A stretch of DNA of 48,625 nt. It comes from Streptomyces benahoarensis (lineage in GTDB: Bacteria > Actinomycetota > Actinomycetes > Streptomycetales > Streptomycetaceae). The translations under genes and the position numbers were made by a program. Under the pieces are notes generated by a model, which worked only from the letters and a program-made list of their open reading frames with translations, was not told the DNA's origin and did no database searches. This document shows positions 34,016 to 42,385 of this stretch, one piece after another (position 1 is the first letter of the stretch; the number at the start of each line of letters is the position of its first letter). Where the stretch lies: positions 1-48,625 of the forward strand of contig NZ_VKJP01000013.1 in assembly GCF_007280575.1 (NCBI RefSeq), read 5' to 3'.

Positions 34016-34209
34016 TCTCCATTCGGCTGTGCGCCTACCGCATCCCGCAGGTCCACGGCCAGCGCGAATCGATGCTGGCAAATTCTGAGCGATCGGGGCG
34101 ACCTGTGTAATCCCGCCCGCCGCCCGCCGCCCGCCGCGCTGGTGGCTCTTCAGCCCGCGCCATCCCGGCCGTCGCCCACCTCGGGGGCACGGCCAACAGC
34201 CTCTACACG

Positions 34210-35235
34210 ATGGCCATGAACTACATCCGCACCGACGCGGACGTCTCGGCGAGCATGATGAAACCGCAGCAGCTCCCGGCCTCCGCCGATCCGCAGTGCA
34301 GCAGCGAACCCCGCACCGTCGACATCCCCACCGCCGTCGGACGCGCCAACTGGGCGGTGCGCGAGATCATCGCCACGTTCTGGCCGCAAGGCGACCCGGA
34401 CAAGCTGCGCCAGGCGGCCCGCGACTGGCAGCATGTCGGCGAGCTGATCACCGTCGGCGCCTCCGACGCGGTGGCCGCCGGCGGGGAGGCCGCGCTGATC
34501 GCCGAGGCCGGTGCCGCCGCCGCAGCCATGACCGCCGAAGTCGAAGCCAGCGCCGAGCTCGCCGTCCTCGCCGAGGCCGGCGCCGTCGTTGACTCCGCCG
34601 CAGCACGCATCGTCATCCCCGCAGCCACTACCGCCGCAATGACGCTGGCCGCGACACGTGCCGCAGCCAGCACCCCTACACCGGCCGGTGGTCTGCCGCC
34701 CCTTCCCCGTTCCCCGAACAGTGCCTTCCCGCCCCTGTCGCCTGCCGGCCAGCAGCAGATGCACGGGTGGATGAACCAGATGGACGCCGACGGCCGCACC
34801 AGCCCTGCTGTGCAGCCGACCGGAAAGAAACCGAAGGTCGACGCCCGGCGGGCCTACCAGATACGGGTGGCCGGATCCACGGAGTACAACCTCTACACTC
34901 CCGTGACCACGGACAGCGGACGCGAACGCGGGATGAACGCCGACGGCGTGCGCGCCGAGGCCGCCGCCGCGATCGACGCCAAGTACATCGGCCGGCAAAA
35001 GAGCTGCCGCTCACCCCTGCGCGTGGGCAACATCGACAACGTTCCCGACTTCGTCTACGAGGCAACGATGAAGAGCCAGGAGGACGAGGCACGACGCTAC
35101 GCCGAGGCATTCAAGGACCCTCGCAACAAGGTCAACCACCTTGAGGTCATCACCAACGACGAGAAGGCCGGCGCCTACTACGACGCCATGCTGGCTGCCG
35201 AACACGTGCCGGGCGAGACCCGCATCGAGAAGTAA
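34210..35235 (+). CDS. Restriction-endonuclease-fold toxin (Tox-REase-2-like), N-terminus truncated
   Basis: The C-terminal 130 residues match the pattern of the REase-fold toxin 2 domain: YQIRVAGSTEYNLY, then ADGVRAEAAAAIDAKYIG with the Asp-x-Lys of the nuclease site, then KDPRNKVNHLEVITND and YYDAMLAAEHV. Residues about 60-165 are an alanine-rich helical region like the pre-toxin part of polymorphic toxins. In the same frame, protein-like sequence continues upstream of the ATG at 34210 (AHLGGTANSLYT) to a stop at 34108-34110 with no start codon. The gene has therefore probably lost its 5' end, including any export or targeting region. The frameshifted gene behind it is in the immunity position. 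Confidence 0.65.
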   Translation: MAMNYIRTDADVSASMMKPQQLPASADPQCSSEPRTVDIPTAVGRANWAVREIIATFWPQGDPDKLRQAARDWQHVGELITVGASDAVAAGGEAALIAEAGAAAAAMTAEVEASAELAVLAEAGAVVDSAAARIVIPAATTAAMTLAATRAAASTPTPAGGLPPLPRSPNSAFPPLSPAGQQQMHGWMNQMDADGRTSPAVQPTGKKPKVDARRAYQIRVAGSTEYNLYTPVTTDSGRERGMNADGVRAEAAAAIDAKYIGRQKSCRSPLRVGNIDNVPDFVYEATMKSQEDEARRYAEAFKDPRNKVNHLEVITNDEKAGAYYDAMLAAEHVPGETRIEK

Positions 35236-35262
35236 CCGCCATCACCGAAAAGGGACGAGCCC

Positions 35263-35659
35263 GTGGGAACCCACTACTACATCAGCGCCGACCAGCAACG
35301 CGGCGCCCGCTGGTCGTTCACCGCCGAGGACCTCGCCGCCACCGTCACCCGGATCTGGTCCGACACCACCGTTGACACCTACGACGGCGACACCATCGAG
35401 CTGCAGATCCACCTCGACGACGAGACACTCACCTTCATTTGGGACGACGAGTACAAGGTGCTGCGCTTCCCCGACCACCAGGACCAATCCGCCCTGCGCC
35501 GACGATGCTGAAGCGGTTGCTGCCTACGTCCATGCTCACCTCCGCGGTGCGACGGCTCCGGACCGTGGGCTCGGATGCCTGATGGCGCCCACCGTCGCCG
35601 CCCAGAAGCCGTGCCCGTCCAGCGCGTTCTGCATCCCGCAGGACGACGGTTCATCTTGA
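35263..35659 (+). pseudogene. Immunity-like small gene with a frameshift
   Basis: The GTG at 35263 starts a small acidic protein (MGTHYYISADQQRGARWSF, then TIELQIHLDDETLTFIWDDEYKVLRFP), placed 27 bp after the toxin gene. The frame ends at 35511 as SALRRRC. A better continuation (ADDAEAVAAYVHAHLRG) is in another frame to a TGA at 35657-35659. Small acidic proteins directly after a polymorphic toxin are usually immunity proteins; I infer that role from position. The break near 35500 may make it inactive, in step with the truncated toxin. Confidence 0.5.
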
Positions 35660-35671
35660 GCAAGAGCAGGT

Positions 35672-36640
35672 TCATTCCGGGAGCAGTTCGGCGGTGCGTT
35701 CGGCGACCTCGTGGTGCAGGGCGTCGCGCACGGCCCGTACGGCAGGGTGCGTGACCGCTTCCCGCCGGACCGCCAGCGTGATCGGCAACCTGATGTCGAC
35801 CTGGTCGGCCAGCAGCCGTCGCAGCTGGGCCCGGTGGGCCAGGAAGGCCGGCAGCACCCCGATCCCGGCCCCCAGGCGGGTGGCTTCGACCTGGGCGAAG
35901 ACGTTCGTGGAGGAGAATGCGGTGGTGGCGCCCGGCAGATGGCGTTCGATGTCGAGGTCGCCGACCTGGAGCATCGACTCGATGTAGAAGACCAGTGCGT
36001 GCTCTCGCAGGTCGGCGAGTTCCTCGGGGGACCCACACCGGGCGAGGTACTCGTCACTGGCGTACAGCCCCAGCGCGTAGTCGGTGAGGTGTTCCGTCAC
36101 CAGCCGGTGGCCCGCCGGCCTGCCGATGGCCAGGGCAAGATCGAATCCTGAGGCGTGCAGGGTCAGCTGTCGGGTCGCCGTGACGAGTTCGACCTGGAGC
36201 CGGGGATGCTGACGGCGTACCCGGGCCAGCGCGGGTGTGGCGAAGACGGTGCCGAACCCGTCGGGAGCGCTCACCCGCACGGTGCCGTGCAGGGCGGGCG
36301 CGCCCTGGCCGGCCACGGCTTCGACGACGCGGGCCAGGGCGTCCTCGATCGCGCGGGCGCTCTGCGAGACGGCCTTTCCGGCGTCCGTCAGGGCCCAGCC
36401 CTCCGAGCCGCGTTCGATCAGCCGGGTGCCGAGGCCCTTCTCCAGGGCGGCGATACGGCGGGACACGGTGGTGTGGTCGACGCCGAGGGCATCAGCCGCG
36501 GCCACCAGACGGCCCGTACGCGCGACCGCGAGCAGAAAGCGCAGGTCGTCCGCGCGAAGCCGACGCGGATCGACCGTGCCGCGACTGCTCTCCACAAGCG
36601 GGGCCAGATGCTCGGTTGCTGGGCGGGGACCTGGATGCAC
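35672..36640 (-). CDS. LysR-family transcriptional regulator
   Basis: This 322-aa protein has the LysR winged helix at about residues 28-85 (LRFLLAVARTGRLVAAADAL, then VDHTTVSRRIAALEKGLGTRLIER) and a periplasmic-binding-protein-like effector domain (about 115-315: GTVRVSAPDGFG, then LDLALAIGRP-like and TNVFAQVEATRLGAGIGVLPAF). The exact start is unclear, since no ribosome binding site is seen before the GTG at 36640 and about 25 residues precede the usual LysR start. It is divergent from an iron alcohol dehydrogenase gene, the classic arrangement in which a LysR protein controls its neighbour and itself. Confidence 0.88.
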   Translation of the reverse strand: MHPGPRPATEHLAPLVESSRGTVDPRRLRADDLRFLLAVARTGRLVAAADALGVDHTTVSRRIAALEKGLGTRLIERGSEGWALTDAGKAVSQSARAIEDALARVVEAVAGQGAPALHGTVRVSAPDGFGTVFATPALARVRRQHPRLQVELVTATRQLTLHASGFDLALAIGRPAGHRLVTEHLTDYALGLYASDEYLARCGSPEELADLREHALVFYIESMLQVGDLDIERHLPGATTAFSSTNVFAQVEATRLGAGIGVLPAFLAHRAQLRRLLADQVDIRLPITLAVRREAVTHPAVRAVRDALHHEVAERTAELLPE

Positions 36641-36652
36641 GAGGTGACCGTA

Positions 36653-36668
36653 TCTGCATTTGTGCAGA
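36653..36668. promoter_or_regulatory. Inverted repeat between LysR gene and dehydrogenase gene
   Basis: TCTGCA-TTTG-TGCAGA at 36653-36668 is a perfect 6-bp inverted repeat, followed 5 bp later by a further half (TCTGCGTCA at 36674). It lies in the 128-bp divergent gap, 13 bp from the LysR start, where an autoregulatory LysR box would be expected. Confidence 0.55.
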
Positions 36669-36768
36669 CCGGATCTGCGTCATTGGCGCTTGAACGCACA
36701 GGCGCACGGGCGTCACAGTCGAACCGCCCGGCCGGAGCCCCATCCCATGAACAGTTGAGAGGCCCTCC

Positions 36769-37929
36769 ATGGTTGCCAGTCTTTCCCTGCCACGGATCAT
36801 GCGCGTCGGCCGCGGCGCAGCCGACGAGTTGGGCGACGTCCTCACCGGACTGGGGCTGAGCCGCCCCCTCCTGGTGACAGACGGCTTCCTGGCCGGCTCG
36901 GGCGCGGCGGAACGCCTGCTGGCGGGGTTGAAGGGCGCCGGACTGCACCCGCGGCTGTTCTCCGGCACCGTGCCCGACCCGACGACTGACTCCCTGGCAC
37001 CGGGCCTGACAGCGCTGCGCGCTCACGAGGCGGACGCGGTGATCGGCTTCGGCGGCGGCAGCCCGATGGACACGGCCAAGGCCCTCGCGCTCCTCGGCGT
37101 CCAGGGCGGCCACATGCACGACTACAAGGCCCCGCGCGTCAACCTCGGCCCCGCGCTCCCGGTGATCGCCGTCCCCACCACCGCCGGCAGCGGATCGGAA
37201 GCCACCCAGTTCACCGTCATCACCGACAGCGCCACGGACGAGAAGATGCTCTGCCTGGGCCCGGCGTTCCTGCCGCTCGCCGCCGTCATCGACGTCGAAC
37301 TGACCATGTCGATGCCGCCCCGGCTGACCGCCGACACCGGCCTCGACGCCCTCACCCACGCCGTCGAGGCGTACGTGAGCCGCAAGGCCAACCCCTTCTC
37401 CGACAGCCTCGCCCTCACCGCGATCACCACCATCGGCCGCCATCTGCACCGCGCGTACGCCGACGGCGCGGACGCACCGGCCCGCGAGGCGATGATGCTC
37501 GCCGCGACCCAGGCCGGCATCGCGTTCTCGAACTCCAGCGTGGCCCTCGTGCACGGCATGAGCCGCCCCATCGGCGCCCACTTCCACGTCGCCCACGGCC
37601 TGTCGAACGCCATGCTGTTCCCCGCCGTGACCGCCTTCTCCGTGCACGCGGCGCCCGGCCGCTACGCCGACTGCGCCCGCGCCCTGGGCGCCGCGCCCCC
37701 CACGGACACCGACGCCGTGGCCGCCGGCAAACTCGTCGACGCACTGCGCTGCCTGTGCCGTGACCTGGAAGTGCCCACACCCCGCGCCTACGGCATCGAC
37801 CAGGACGCCTGGGCCCGCCTGACGCCCCTGATGGCCGAGCAGGCCCTCGCCTCCGGCTCCCCCGCCAACAACCCCGTCGTGCCCACCACCGACCAGATCC
37901 AGGACCTCTACACCCAGATCTACGGCTGA
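36769..37929 (+). CDS. Iron-containing alcohol dehydrogenase
   Basis: The ATG at 36769 has GAGAGG upstream, and the product is 386 aa, the family's usual length. The NAD(P)-binding motif GFGGGSPMDTAKA is at residues 93-105. The second signature PTTAGSGSEATQF is at 136-148. Metal ligands are all present: D193 and H197 (DALTH), H262 (HGMSRPIGAHF) and H276 (VAHG). These enzymes interconvert alcohols and aldehydes or ketones in the cytoplasm with Fe2+ and NAD(P)H. The substrate cannot be read from the sequence. Its likely regulator is the divergent LysR protein. It is the only clear metabolic enzyme in the window. Confidence 0.88.
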   Translation: MVASLSLPRIMRVGRGAADELGDVLTGLGLSRPLLVTDGFLAGSGAAERLLAGLKGAGLHPRLFSGTVPDPTTDSLAPGLTALRAHEADAVIGFGGGSPMDTAKALALLGVQGGHMHDYKAPRVNLGPALPVIAVPTTAGSGSEATQFTVITDSATDEKMLCLGPAFLPLAAVIDVELTMSMPPRLTADTGLDALTHAVEAYVSRKANPFSDSLALTAITTIGRHLHRAYADGADAPAREAMMLAATQAGIAFSNSSVALVHGMSRPIGAHFHVAHGLSNAMLFPAVTAFSVHAAPGRYADCARALGAAPPTDTDAVAAGKLVDALRCLCRDLEVPTPRAYGIDQDAWARLTPLMAEQALASGSPANNPVVPTTDQIQDLYTQIYG

Positions 37930-38684
37930 CATCCCGTCAGCACACTTCAGGATCTGTGGCCTCAAACACCAGGAGGTCTGCCGCCGAGGCACTACGACCC
38001 CGTCGGTGGGCTGCTGTTCACCGCGGTGGTCGCGGATGTCGATTATGCGCGGCTCCTGGGTCAGAGCCAGGGCGTCACTGTGCCCGGCGAGAAGATCACC
38101 AAGCTGCTGTCCGACTGGCCCGACCTCGATCCGAGCGCGGAGAGCGTCTGGAGTTGAGGCGCCCGGCGCCGCCGTCCGCGGGAGGCGGTGGGATCTTCCC
38201 GTGCGCCGGTGCTGCTCGGCACGCTGCGGCGGCGACGAGTTGGAGGGCGGCATGCGAGCTGGTGCTGGCCTTCCCTCCGCTGTCGCAGAGCTTCGAGCGC
38301 GGCAGCCGGGAGGACCGGCAACTGGGGGTGTGGCGCGGGTGGGAGACCGCCCGGGTTGTCCGAGGCCAGCTCATCCGTACGGTCTGCGACGACGGCGACG
38401 AACCCGTTGGCGTGTCGGTCGCCCGGGCCCGGGAGCTGGTGCCCGCCGCGCTGCGGGTCGCCGGCTGGGATGCCGCGCGCGCCCTGGACATCGTCGAGCC
38501 GAAATCGACAGGATCTGGAAGAACGTCGGAAACCGCGCTCGTAGGCGAGGAGGCACGCCCGTACCGATTTTTTTCGGCTGACGGGGGCCAGTACGGAGCC
38601 GCACGTACAGGTCAGCGACGCGGCCCTCTATGGAGAGAATGTCCCGTCCGGCAGCGCGGTGGGCAGGCGCGCCGTGGAGCTCGG
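37930..38684. other. Degenerate region with gene fragments
   Basis: No intact gene is supported. Several short stretches look like former coding sequence in different frames. One, at about 37990-38157, reads HYDPVGGLLFTAVVADVDYA and then LLSDWPDLDPSAESVWS to a TGA. A second, at about 38255-38520, reads LSQSFERGSREDRQLGVWRG and then PAALRVAGWDAARALDIVEP. A third, at about 38600-38715, reads VQVSDAALYGENVPSGSA. A T-run (38569-38575) interrupts the region. I interpret it as decayed genes, but cannot name them. Confidence 0.4.
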
Positions 38685-39122
38685 CTACGGGGCAGGCTCA
38701 ACGATCGACGTCGTGACCCCGCGCCGGTCGGTGCTACGCCTGCATGCCCGGGCGGCGCAGTCGAGGTACACATCCCAGGTGTCGACGCCATCGCCTCGCA
38801 CGAACCCGTACGGTGCGGTCAACGCCGCCCAAGCGGCTCTGAAGACGAGTTCTGGTCCGCGCCGCATGTTGTCGAGCTCCATCTCAAGGAGGTCGTGGAA
38901 GCTGAACTGGTAGGAGCCGACCGTAGCTGCGGACGCCGCCTGGTGGTGAGCTCGGCGGGCCGCCTCGAACCACTGCGCTGCCCGCTCCTGGTCTTCCAGC
39001 ACGTTGACGACGATCGTGAAGAACGACGCGGTGGGCCCGGCGCTGGCAGGCCACCGGTCTGTCGGCAGTCCGAAGTGATGGCCCATCTCCAGGGCGAGGC
39101 GGAAGCCAAAGTCATGGGTCAC
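38685..39122 (-). CDS. Hypothetical protein
   Basis: From the GTG at 39122 the product is 145 aa (the frame is open to 39131). The sequence looks real: THDFGFRLALEMGHHFGLP, then FFTIVVNVLEDQERAAQWFE, SFHDLLEMELDNMRRGPELV and WDVYLDCAARACRR. There is no signal peptide or known motif. No ribosome binding site is visible. It lies between the degenerate block and an empty stretch, so it may itself be a remnant, but the frame has no obvious lesion. Confidence 0.5.
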   Translation of the reverse strand: MTHDFGFRLALEMGHHFGLPTDRWPASAGPTASFFTIVVNVLEDQERAAQWFEAARRAHHQAASAATVGSYQFSFHDLLEMELDNMRRGPELVFRAAWAALTAPYGFVRGDGVDTWDVYLDCAARACRRSTDRRGVTTSIVEPAP

Positions 39123-39512
39123 GCCACACAACTACCGCGCCCGACCTGCCGCCCGATGCGTGGCGCGCAGCTCAGCGACCAGGGAACGTCCGTACGGGGC
39201 CTCCCCCGGTCAACGCGCAAGGCTCCCTTCGCTGCGGCCCGCTCCCCGCAGCTGCGCGACCTCCAGCGGGAGGTCGAGGGGGCCTGAAGGTGATGGAGTC
39301 CTCCAATGGCGCAACTCCGTCGGTACGGGCGTCCGCCAGCACCTCGTCTACCTGTAGAACGCGGACGGTGGGCCAGGCCCTGTCGCGTCGGGCGGTCGCC
39401 GGCGTTGCTCACCGTGTTCTCCAGGCGCTCGTGGAGGACGCTGGTCGTTCGGTGCCGAAAGAAGGGGCGGCATCGCGTCGGGAGCGAATCAGGGCCCCGG
39501 CCTGGTGGAAGG
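39123..39512. other. Intergenic, no gene seen
   Basis: About 390 bp between the hypothetical gene and the RepL-like pair. Open frames exist on both strands but show only GC-skewed arginine, alanine and proline-rich sequence. No clear hairpin terminator for the RepL-like operon was found. Confidence 0.35.
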
Positions 39513-39986
39513 TCAGCGCTTCCGGCGGGAGGCGAGGTCGATCGGCTCGGTCGGCCGCTGCCGACGGACGGCCTTCTCCAGGCGCTCTTTTTCGTACTCG
39601 GCGACGCGGTGCTCGTAGCGTTCCTGGAAGTGGGGGTGGTCGAACCGGTCGTCGTCGTCCATCTCCCCGATCGCTGCCAGCTGCTCCGCTGGGGTGCGGA
39701 AGCCGGCGATGAGCGGGCTGAGGCGGTAGACGCCGTTGCCCTCCTTCCACACCATCTGCGCGAACCCGAGGTGCTGCAGGCCCCGCGTGACCTGCGAGCG
39801 GCTCATGCCGACCCAGCTGGCGATCACATCCTGCACGGCCACAACACGTCCGCCGGGCTCCTGGTTGCCCAGGAGTTTTGGAATGAGCGGGTAGGCGGCC
39901 AGGGGCATGCCCGTCGGGGTGAACACGAGGGCGTTGTTGGCGGTCCAGACGTACTCGGGAACCATGCTCTGCACAGCGACGGTCAT
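39513..39986 (-). CDS. RepL-like winged-helix protein, second gene of pair
   Basis: This 157-aa protein starts at an ATG overlapping the previous gene's stop (ATGA). It has a winged-helix fold pattern: VVAVQDVIASWVGMSRSQVTRGLQHL as helix-turn-helix, then GVYRLSPLIAGF as wing. A charged C-terminal tail ends in RPTEPIDLASRRKR. The layout resembles RepL-type plasmid initiators and MarR-like regulators, and its core matches that of the upstream gene (GVYQLHPRLT), so the two are paralogous. Because they sit next to palindromic repeats on a plasmid-like contig, I infer a role in replication initiation or its control. This is not proven by sequence alone. Confidence 0.6.
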   Translation of the reverse strand: MTVAVQSMVPEYVWTANNALVFTPTGMPLAAYPLIPKLLGNQEPGGRVVAVQDVIASWVGMSRSQVTRGLQHLGFAQMVWKEGNGVYRLSPLIAGFRTPAEQLAAIGEMDDDDRFDHPHFQERYEHRVAEYEKERLEKAVRRQRPTEPIDLASRRKR

Positions 39987-40660
39987 GACGTCCTATCCTC
40001 CTCCGGCCGCGCCTTCTTGGCGGCGGCGCGGGCCCGCGCCCGGGCCTTGTCCTCCCGGGGTGGCTTCTTCTCCGGGTCCGGCAGGTTCCGCAGGTGGCGG
40101 AATGCCTCTGGCAGATCCTCATTGTCTTCGATCGCGTCCAGCAGGGAGAGCTGGTCCACCTTCATGGTGCCCTGGGCTCGCAGGCCCGGCTTCGACTTGA
40201 CCGGGACCCGGCCGCCCTTGAGGGTCAGCCGGGGGTGCAGCTGGTAGACACCGCCCTTGACCTTCACGACCACCCCGATCTGCCCAGCTTCCTTCAACGA
40301 CCGCGAGATCTGGGACTGCTTGACCTTCAGCAGACCCGCGAGGCGGACCTGGGTGGCGACCACGATGCCGCCGGGCTTCTGCATGCCCATCATCCGGACG
40401 ATCAGCCGCAGGGAGACCAGGTCGTCGCGGTAGTAGTCGGCGAGCCAGCACAGGAACGTCTGGCTGTCCATGACGAAGGCCTCATCGAGGAATCCGTCGC
40501 TGGTGACCGGCGGCTCCACCGAAGCCCGGTAGCCCTCCGGCAGGTTGACCACGTTGGCCTGCCTCAACGCTCCTGGTTGCCGGAACGCGCTCGGAGGCGG
40601 TGCCGGGGGAGCGTTGGCCGGAGTGGGCTTCCGGCGCGGCTGGTAGGGCTGGGCCGACAT
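39983..40660 (-). CDS. RepL-like winged-helix protein, candidate replication initiator
   Basis: The frame is open to 41056, but the upstream part is repeat-rich DNA. The ATG at 40660 with GGAG 5 nt upstream gives 225 aa. A proline-rich N-terminus (about residues 1-35) precedes DSQTFLCWLADYYRDDLVSL. The winged helix follows, VVATQVRLAGLLKVKQSQISRSLKEAG and then VVVKVKGGVYQLHPRLTLKGG, which is close in layout to RepL-type initiators. The basic C-terminus is KARARARAAAKKARPEEDR. The gene is transcribed away from the palindrome cluster at 40.7-41.0 kb, which could be its origin and promoter. Confidence 0.6.
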   Translation of the reverse strand: MSAQPYQPRRKPTPANAPPAPPPSAFRQPGALRQANVVNLPEGYRASVEPPVTSDGFLDEAFVMDSQTFLCWLADYYRDDLVSLRLIVRMMGMQKPGGIVVATQVRLAGLLKVKQSQISRSLKEAGQIGVVVKVKGGVYQLHPRLTLKGGRVPVKSKPGLRAQGTMKVDQLSLLDAIEDNEDLPEAFRHLRNLPDPEKKPPREDKARARARAAAKKARPEEDRTS

Positions 40661-40718
40661 CGGGACTCCGCTCCTCATGATCACGCGGTGGGAGCCGCAG
40701 CATACTGGATTGTGCCCC

Positions 40719-40955
40719 TGGCGCACATTTCTGTACTCGTGGCGCACTTTCCGCGTGTCGATATCACCCCCAGGTGATATTCGAGCGCGAAGTGAACCTC
40801 CAGCGCGCCCGCGCGTTTTGTGCGCGTGATGCACAAAACGCGCGACGCCCTCTGGGGCCCTCTCTCTTGAAATGTGTACCTGCTGCACAAACTGGCAGGG
40901 TTTTACAACCCCTGGGTGATATCCAGGACCCTCCGATATCACCCAGGGGTGATAC
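40719..40955. promoter_or_regulatory. Palindrome cluster, candidate replication origin or operator region
   Basis: The region holds two TGGCGCAC[AT]TT direct repeats (about 40719 and 40740). It has a perfect ATATCACC-CCCA-GGTGATAT palindrome (40761-40780). It has a 14-bp stem CGCGCGTTTTGTGC (40810-40823) with its complement at 40831-40844. It also has a perfect 15-bp inverted repeat, CCCCTGGGTGATATC (40909-40923) and its complement (40935-40949). The core GGTGATAT occurs five times counting both strands (one with a mismatch). It lies upstream of the RepL-like pair with few credible coding frames, so origin iterons or operators for these proteins are likely. Confidence 0.65.
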
Positions 40956-41060
40956 CCCTGAAGAGCAAAAGAGCCCCTGACCTGGGGAAACGTACATCTC
41001 TCCACCCCCTCTAGAGCGTGCGCGCGCGTGATACTGGATCTTGCTGCCGTCATCAACTAC

Positions 41061-41510
41061 CGGCACGCGGCTATCTGTGGGTGGGCACCTTCAGGTGACA
41101 TGCGAGCTGCCACCTGGGGCTGGTGCTGCTTTGTGTGTGGCTTGGTGGTGGTCTTGTGGGGGCTGTAGGTGGCGCCGGCGGGGCTGGGGGGGTGGTGTGG
41201 GCGGTGATGGTTGCAAGGGCAGGCGGGGTTGGTGTTGGTGGTGGGTTCCGTTGCCCGGCCTGGGGGCCGGGCAACTTCGGTACCTCCGATCGTCGGAGGC
41301 TTACGTTGCTCTGGTCGGAGGTGCCGTTCGTGGGCTGAGGTTCCGAGGTCGTGGACGAGTTCGTCGACGCGGGCCGGGACGGGGTATCCGGCCGCGATGC
41401 GGGGATTGTCTGGTTCGGACTTCTGCTTGTCACCTGTTTGGGGGGTGATGAGGGCAGGTCCGGCCGTATCGGCTCCTACAGGGCATCAATGCGCGGCCGG
41501 GCCGGATCTT
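41061..41510. other. G-rich intergenic region with two hairpins
   Basis: From about 41090 to 41250 the plus strand is strikingly rich in G and T (runs such as GGGGGGGTGGTG). Two hairpins follow: GTTGCCCGGCC (41250-41260) with its complement at 41265-41275 around TGGG, and CCTCCGA (41283-41289) with its complement at 41293-41299 around TCG. A 120-residue minus-strand frame (41071-41433) is almost only Pro, Thr and Ser and is probably not a gene. Confidence 0.5.
41250..41275. terminator. 11-bp perfect hairpin
   Basis: Arms 41250-41260 and 41265-41275 pair perfectly around a TGGG loop. It may end transcripts coming from the DUF6192-like relic on the minus strand, or act with the second small hairpin at 41283-41299. 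Confidence 0.5.
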
Positions 41511-41957
41511 CTACGGCTCGGGGTCAGGTGCTCTCTCCGTCAGCAGAGCAGACAGCTTCGGTTCGAGCAGTTCCCAGTTCCGTATCGGCTCGTGGTGCTC
41601 GGCGAGGAACCGTTGCCACATGCCCAGCTGATCTTCCTCGGGATTCAAGATCAGCTCAAACCGATCACTGTGGTGCGCGAAGATCGCGTGGACGGTCCAG
41701 CGGACCTTCTTGGCTCGCTTCGCCTTCGGCCACGCAGCTGAGACGCGGCGGTACTCCTCGAATCGTTCGGCTTCAAGGCCGACCTCGTCGGCGTAGTTCG
41801 CGAGGAGCTTGAACGCCTTGAGCGGAGGCCGCTTGGATGGAGGAGCTGTACCCGCCTGCAGCGGTGTCTGCGAAGCCCTGGCCGGGCGAGCGGCAGCGAA
41901 GCTCTTCCGGTACGCGATGATCTGGCCGACTGCACTGCGAAAGAAAACAACGTTCTG
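41511..41957 (-). pseudogene. DUF6192-like protein fragment without a start codon
   Basis: Reading the minus strand to the TAG at 41511-41513 gives clear protein sequence: LKAFKLLANYADEVGLEAER, then YRRVSAAWPKAKRAKKVRWTVHAIF, ERFEL-like DRFELILNPEEDQ, and MWQRFLAEHHEPIRNWELLEP. The VSAAWP and VHAIF blocks resemble the C-terminal part of DUF6192 proteins of streptomycetes, recognised by pattern only. The frame runs upstream past 41957 towards the next gene's promoter, but contains no ATG, GTG or TTG before the real sequence begins. I therefore regard it as a 5'-truncated relic. Its lack of a start would hide it from ordinary gene finders. Confidence 0.6.
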
Positions 41958-41991
41958 TTGTTTCGTTGTCGATTTGCGGTAAGGTGGACGT

Positions 41992-42375
41992 ATGGCAGAA
42001 GACTCTTTGGAAGTGGCTCGCCGGCGACTGGCGGCATTGACCGACGACTCCGCCGCCGAATGCGCTCCCGCCCGCCGCTTGGAAAAGGACGCCGCCCTGT
42101 TGGGGCGCCTCCTGACGGCCGCAGCCAGCCGCCGACAAGACGGCGGCCAATGCGAGGAATTGGCGGATGAAGTGGCCGCAGGGCTGAACTTGTTCGATCA
42201 GATGCGTCTCGCGTTGGACCAGCTGGAGACGCGGGTGGTCGTGGAGGCCCGGCGTTGCGAGATGGACTGGAAGCAGATCTCCCAGCACCAGGGTTTCAAC
42301 TCCTCCCAGGCCGCCTCCCAGCGCTACCAGCGGCTGACAACCCGCCTCGAAGAGATCCGTCAAGGCATCCGGTAG
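41992..42375 (+). CDS. Small helical protein with HTH-like C-terminus
   Basis: The ATG at 41992 has AAGGTGG 5 nt upstream. The AT-rich DNA just before it (AAACAAC-GTTCT-GTTGTTT hairpin at about 41945-41963, then TTGTCGATTTGCGGTAAGGT) is a plausible promoter with an operator. The 127-aa protein is helical. Its C-terminus (MDWKQISQHQGFNSSQAASQRYQRLTTRL) resembles sigma-region-4-like or HTH segments of the W-x-x-I-A-x-x-x-G type in actinomycetes. It lies 10 bp upstream of the Tap-like gene and is probably in the same operon, so a regulatory role is likely but unproven. Confidence 0.6.
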   Translation: MAEDSLEVARRRLAALTDDSAAECAPARRLEKDAALLGRLLTAAASRRQDGGQCEELADEVAAGLNLFDQMRLALDQLETRVVVEARRCEMDWKQISQHQGFNSSQAASQRYQRLTTRLEEIRQGIR

Positions 42376-42385
42376 GAGAGAAGTG

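Noticed and set aside
40661..41056. N-terminal extension of the RepL-like gene to 41056
   Set aside because: The extension runs through the palindromes and reads as unstructured sequence. The ATG at 40660 has a ribosome binding site and begins a normal protein.
41071..41433. Minus-strand 120-codon Pro/Thr/Ser-rich frame
   Set aside because: It is a by-product of the G/T-rich plus strand, starts at a GTG without a ribosome binding site and has no domain. It is described only as intergenic.
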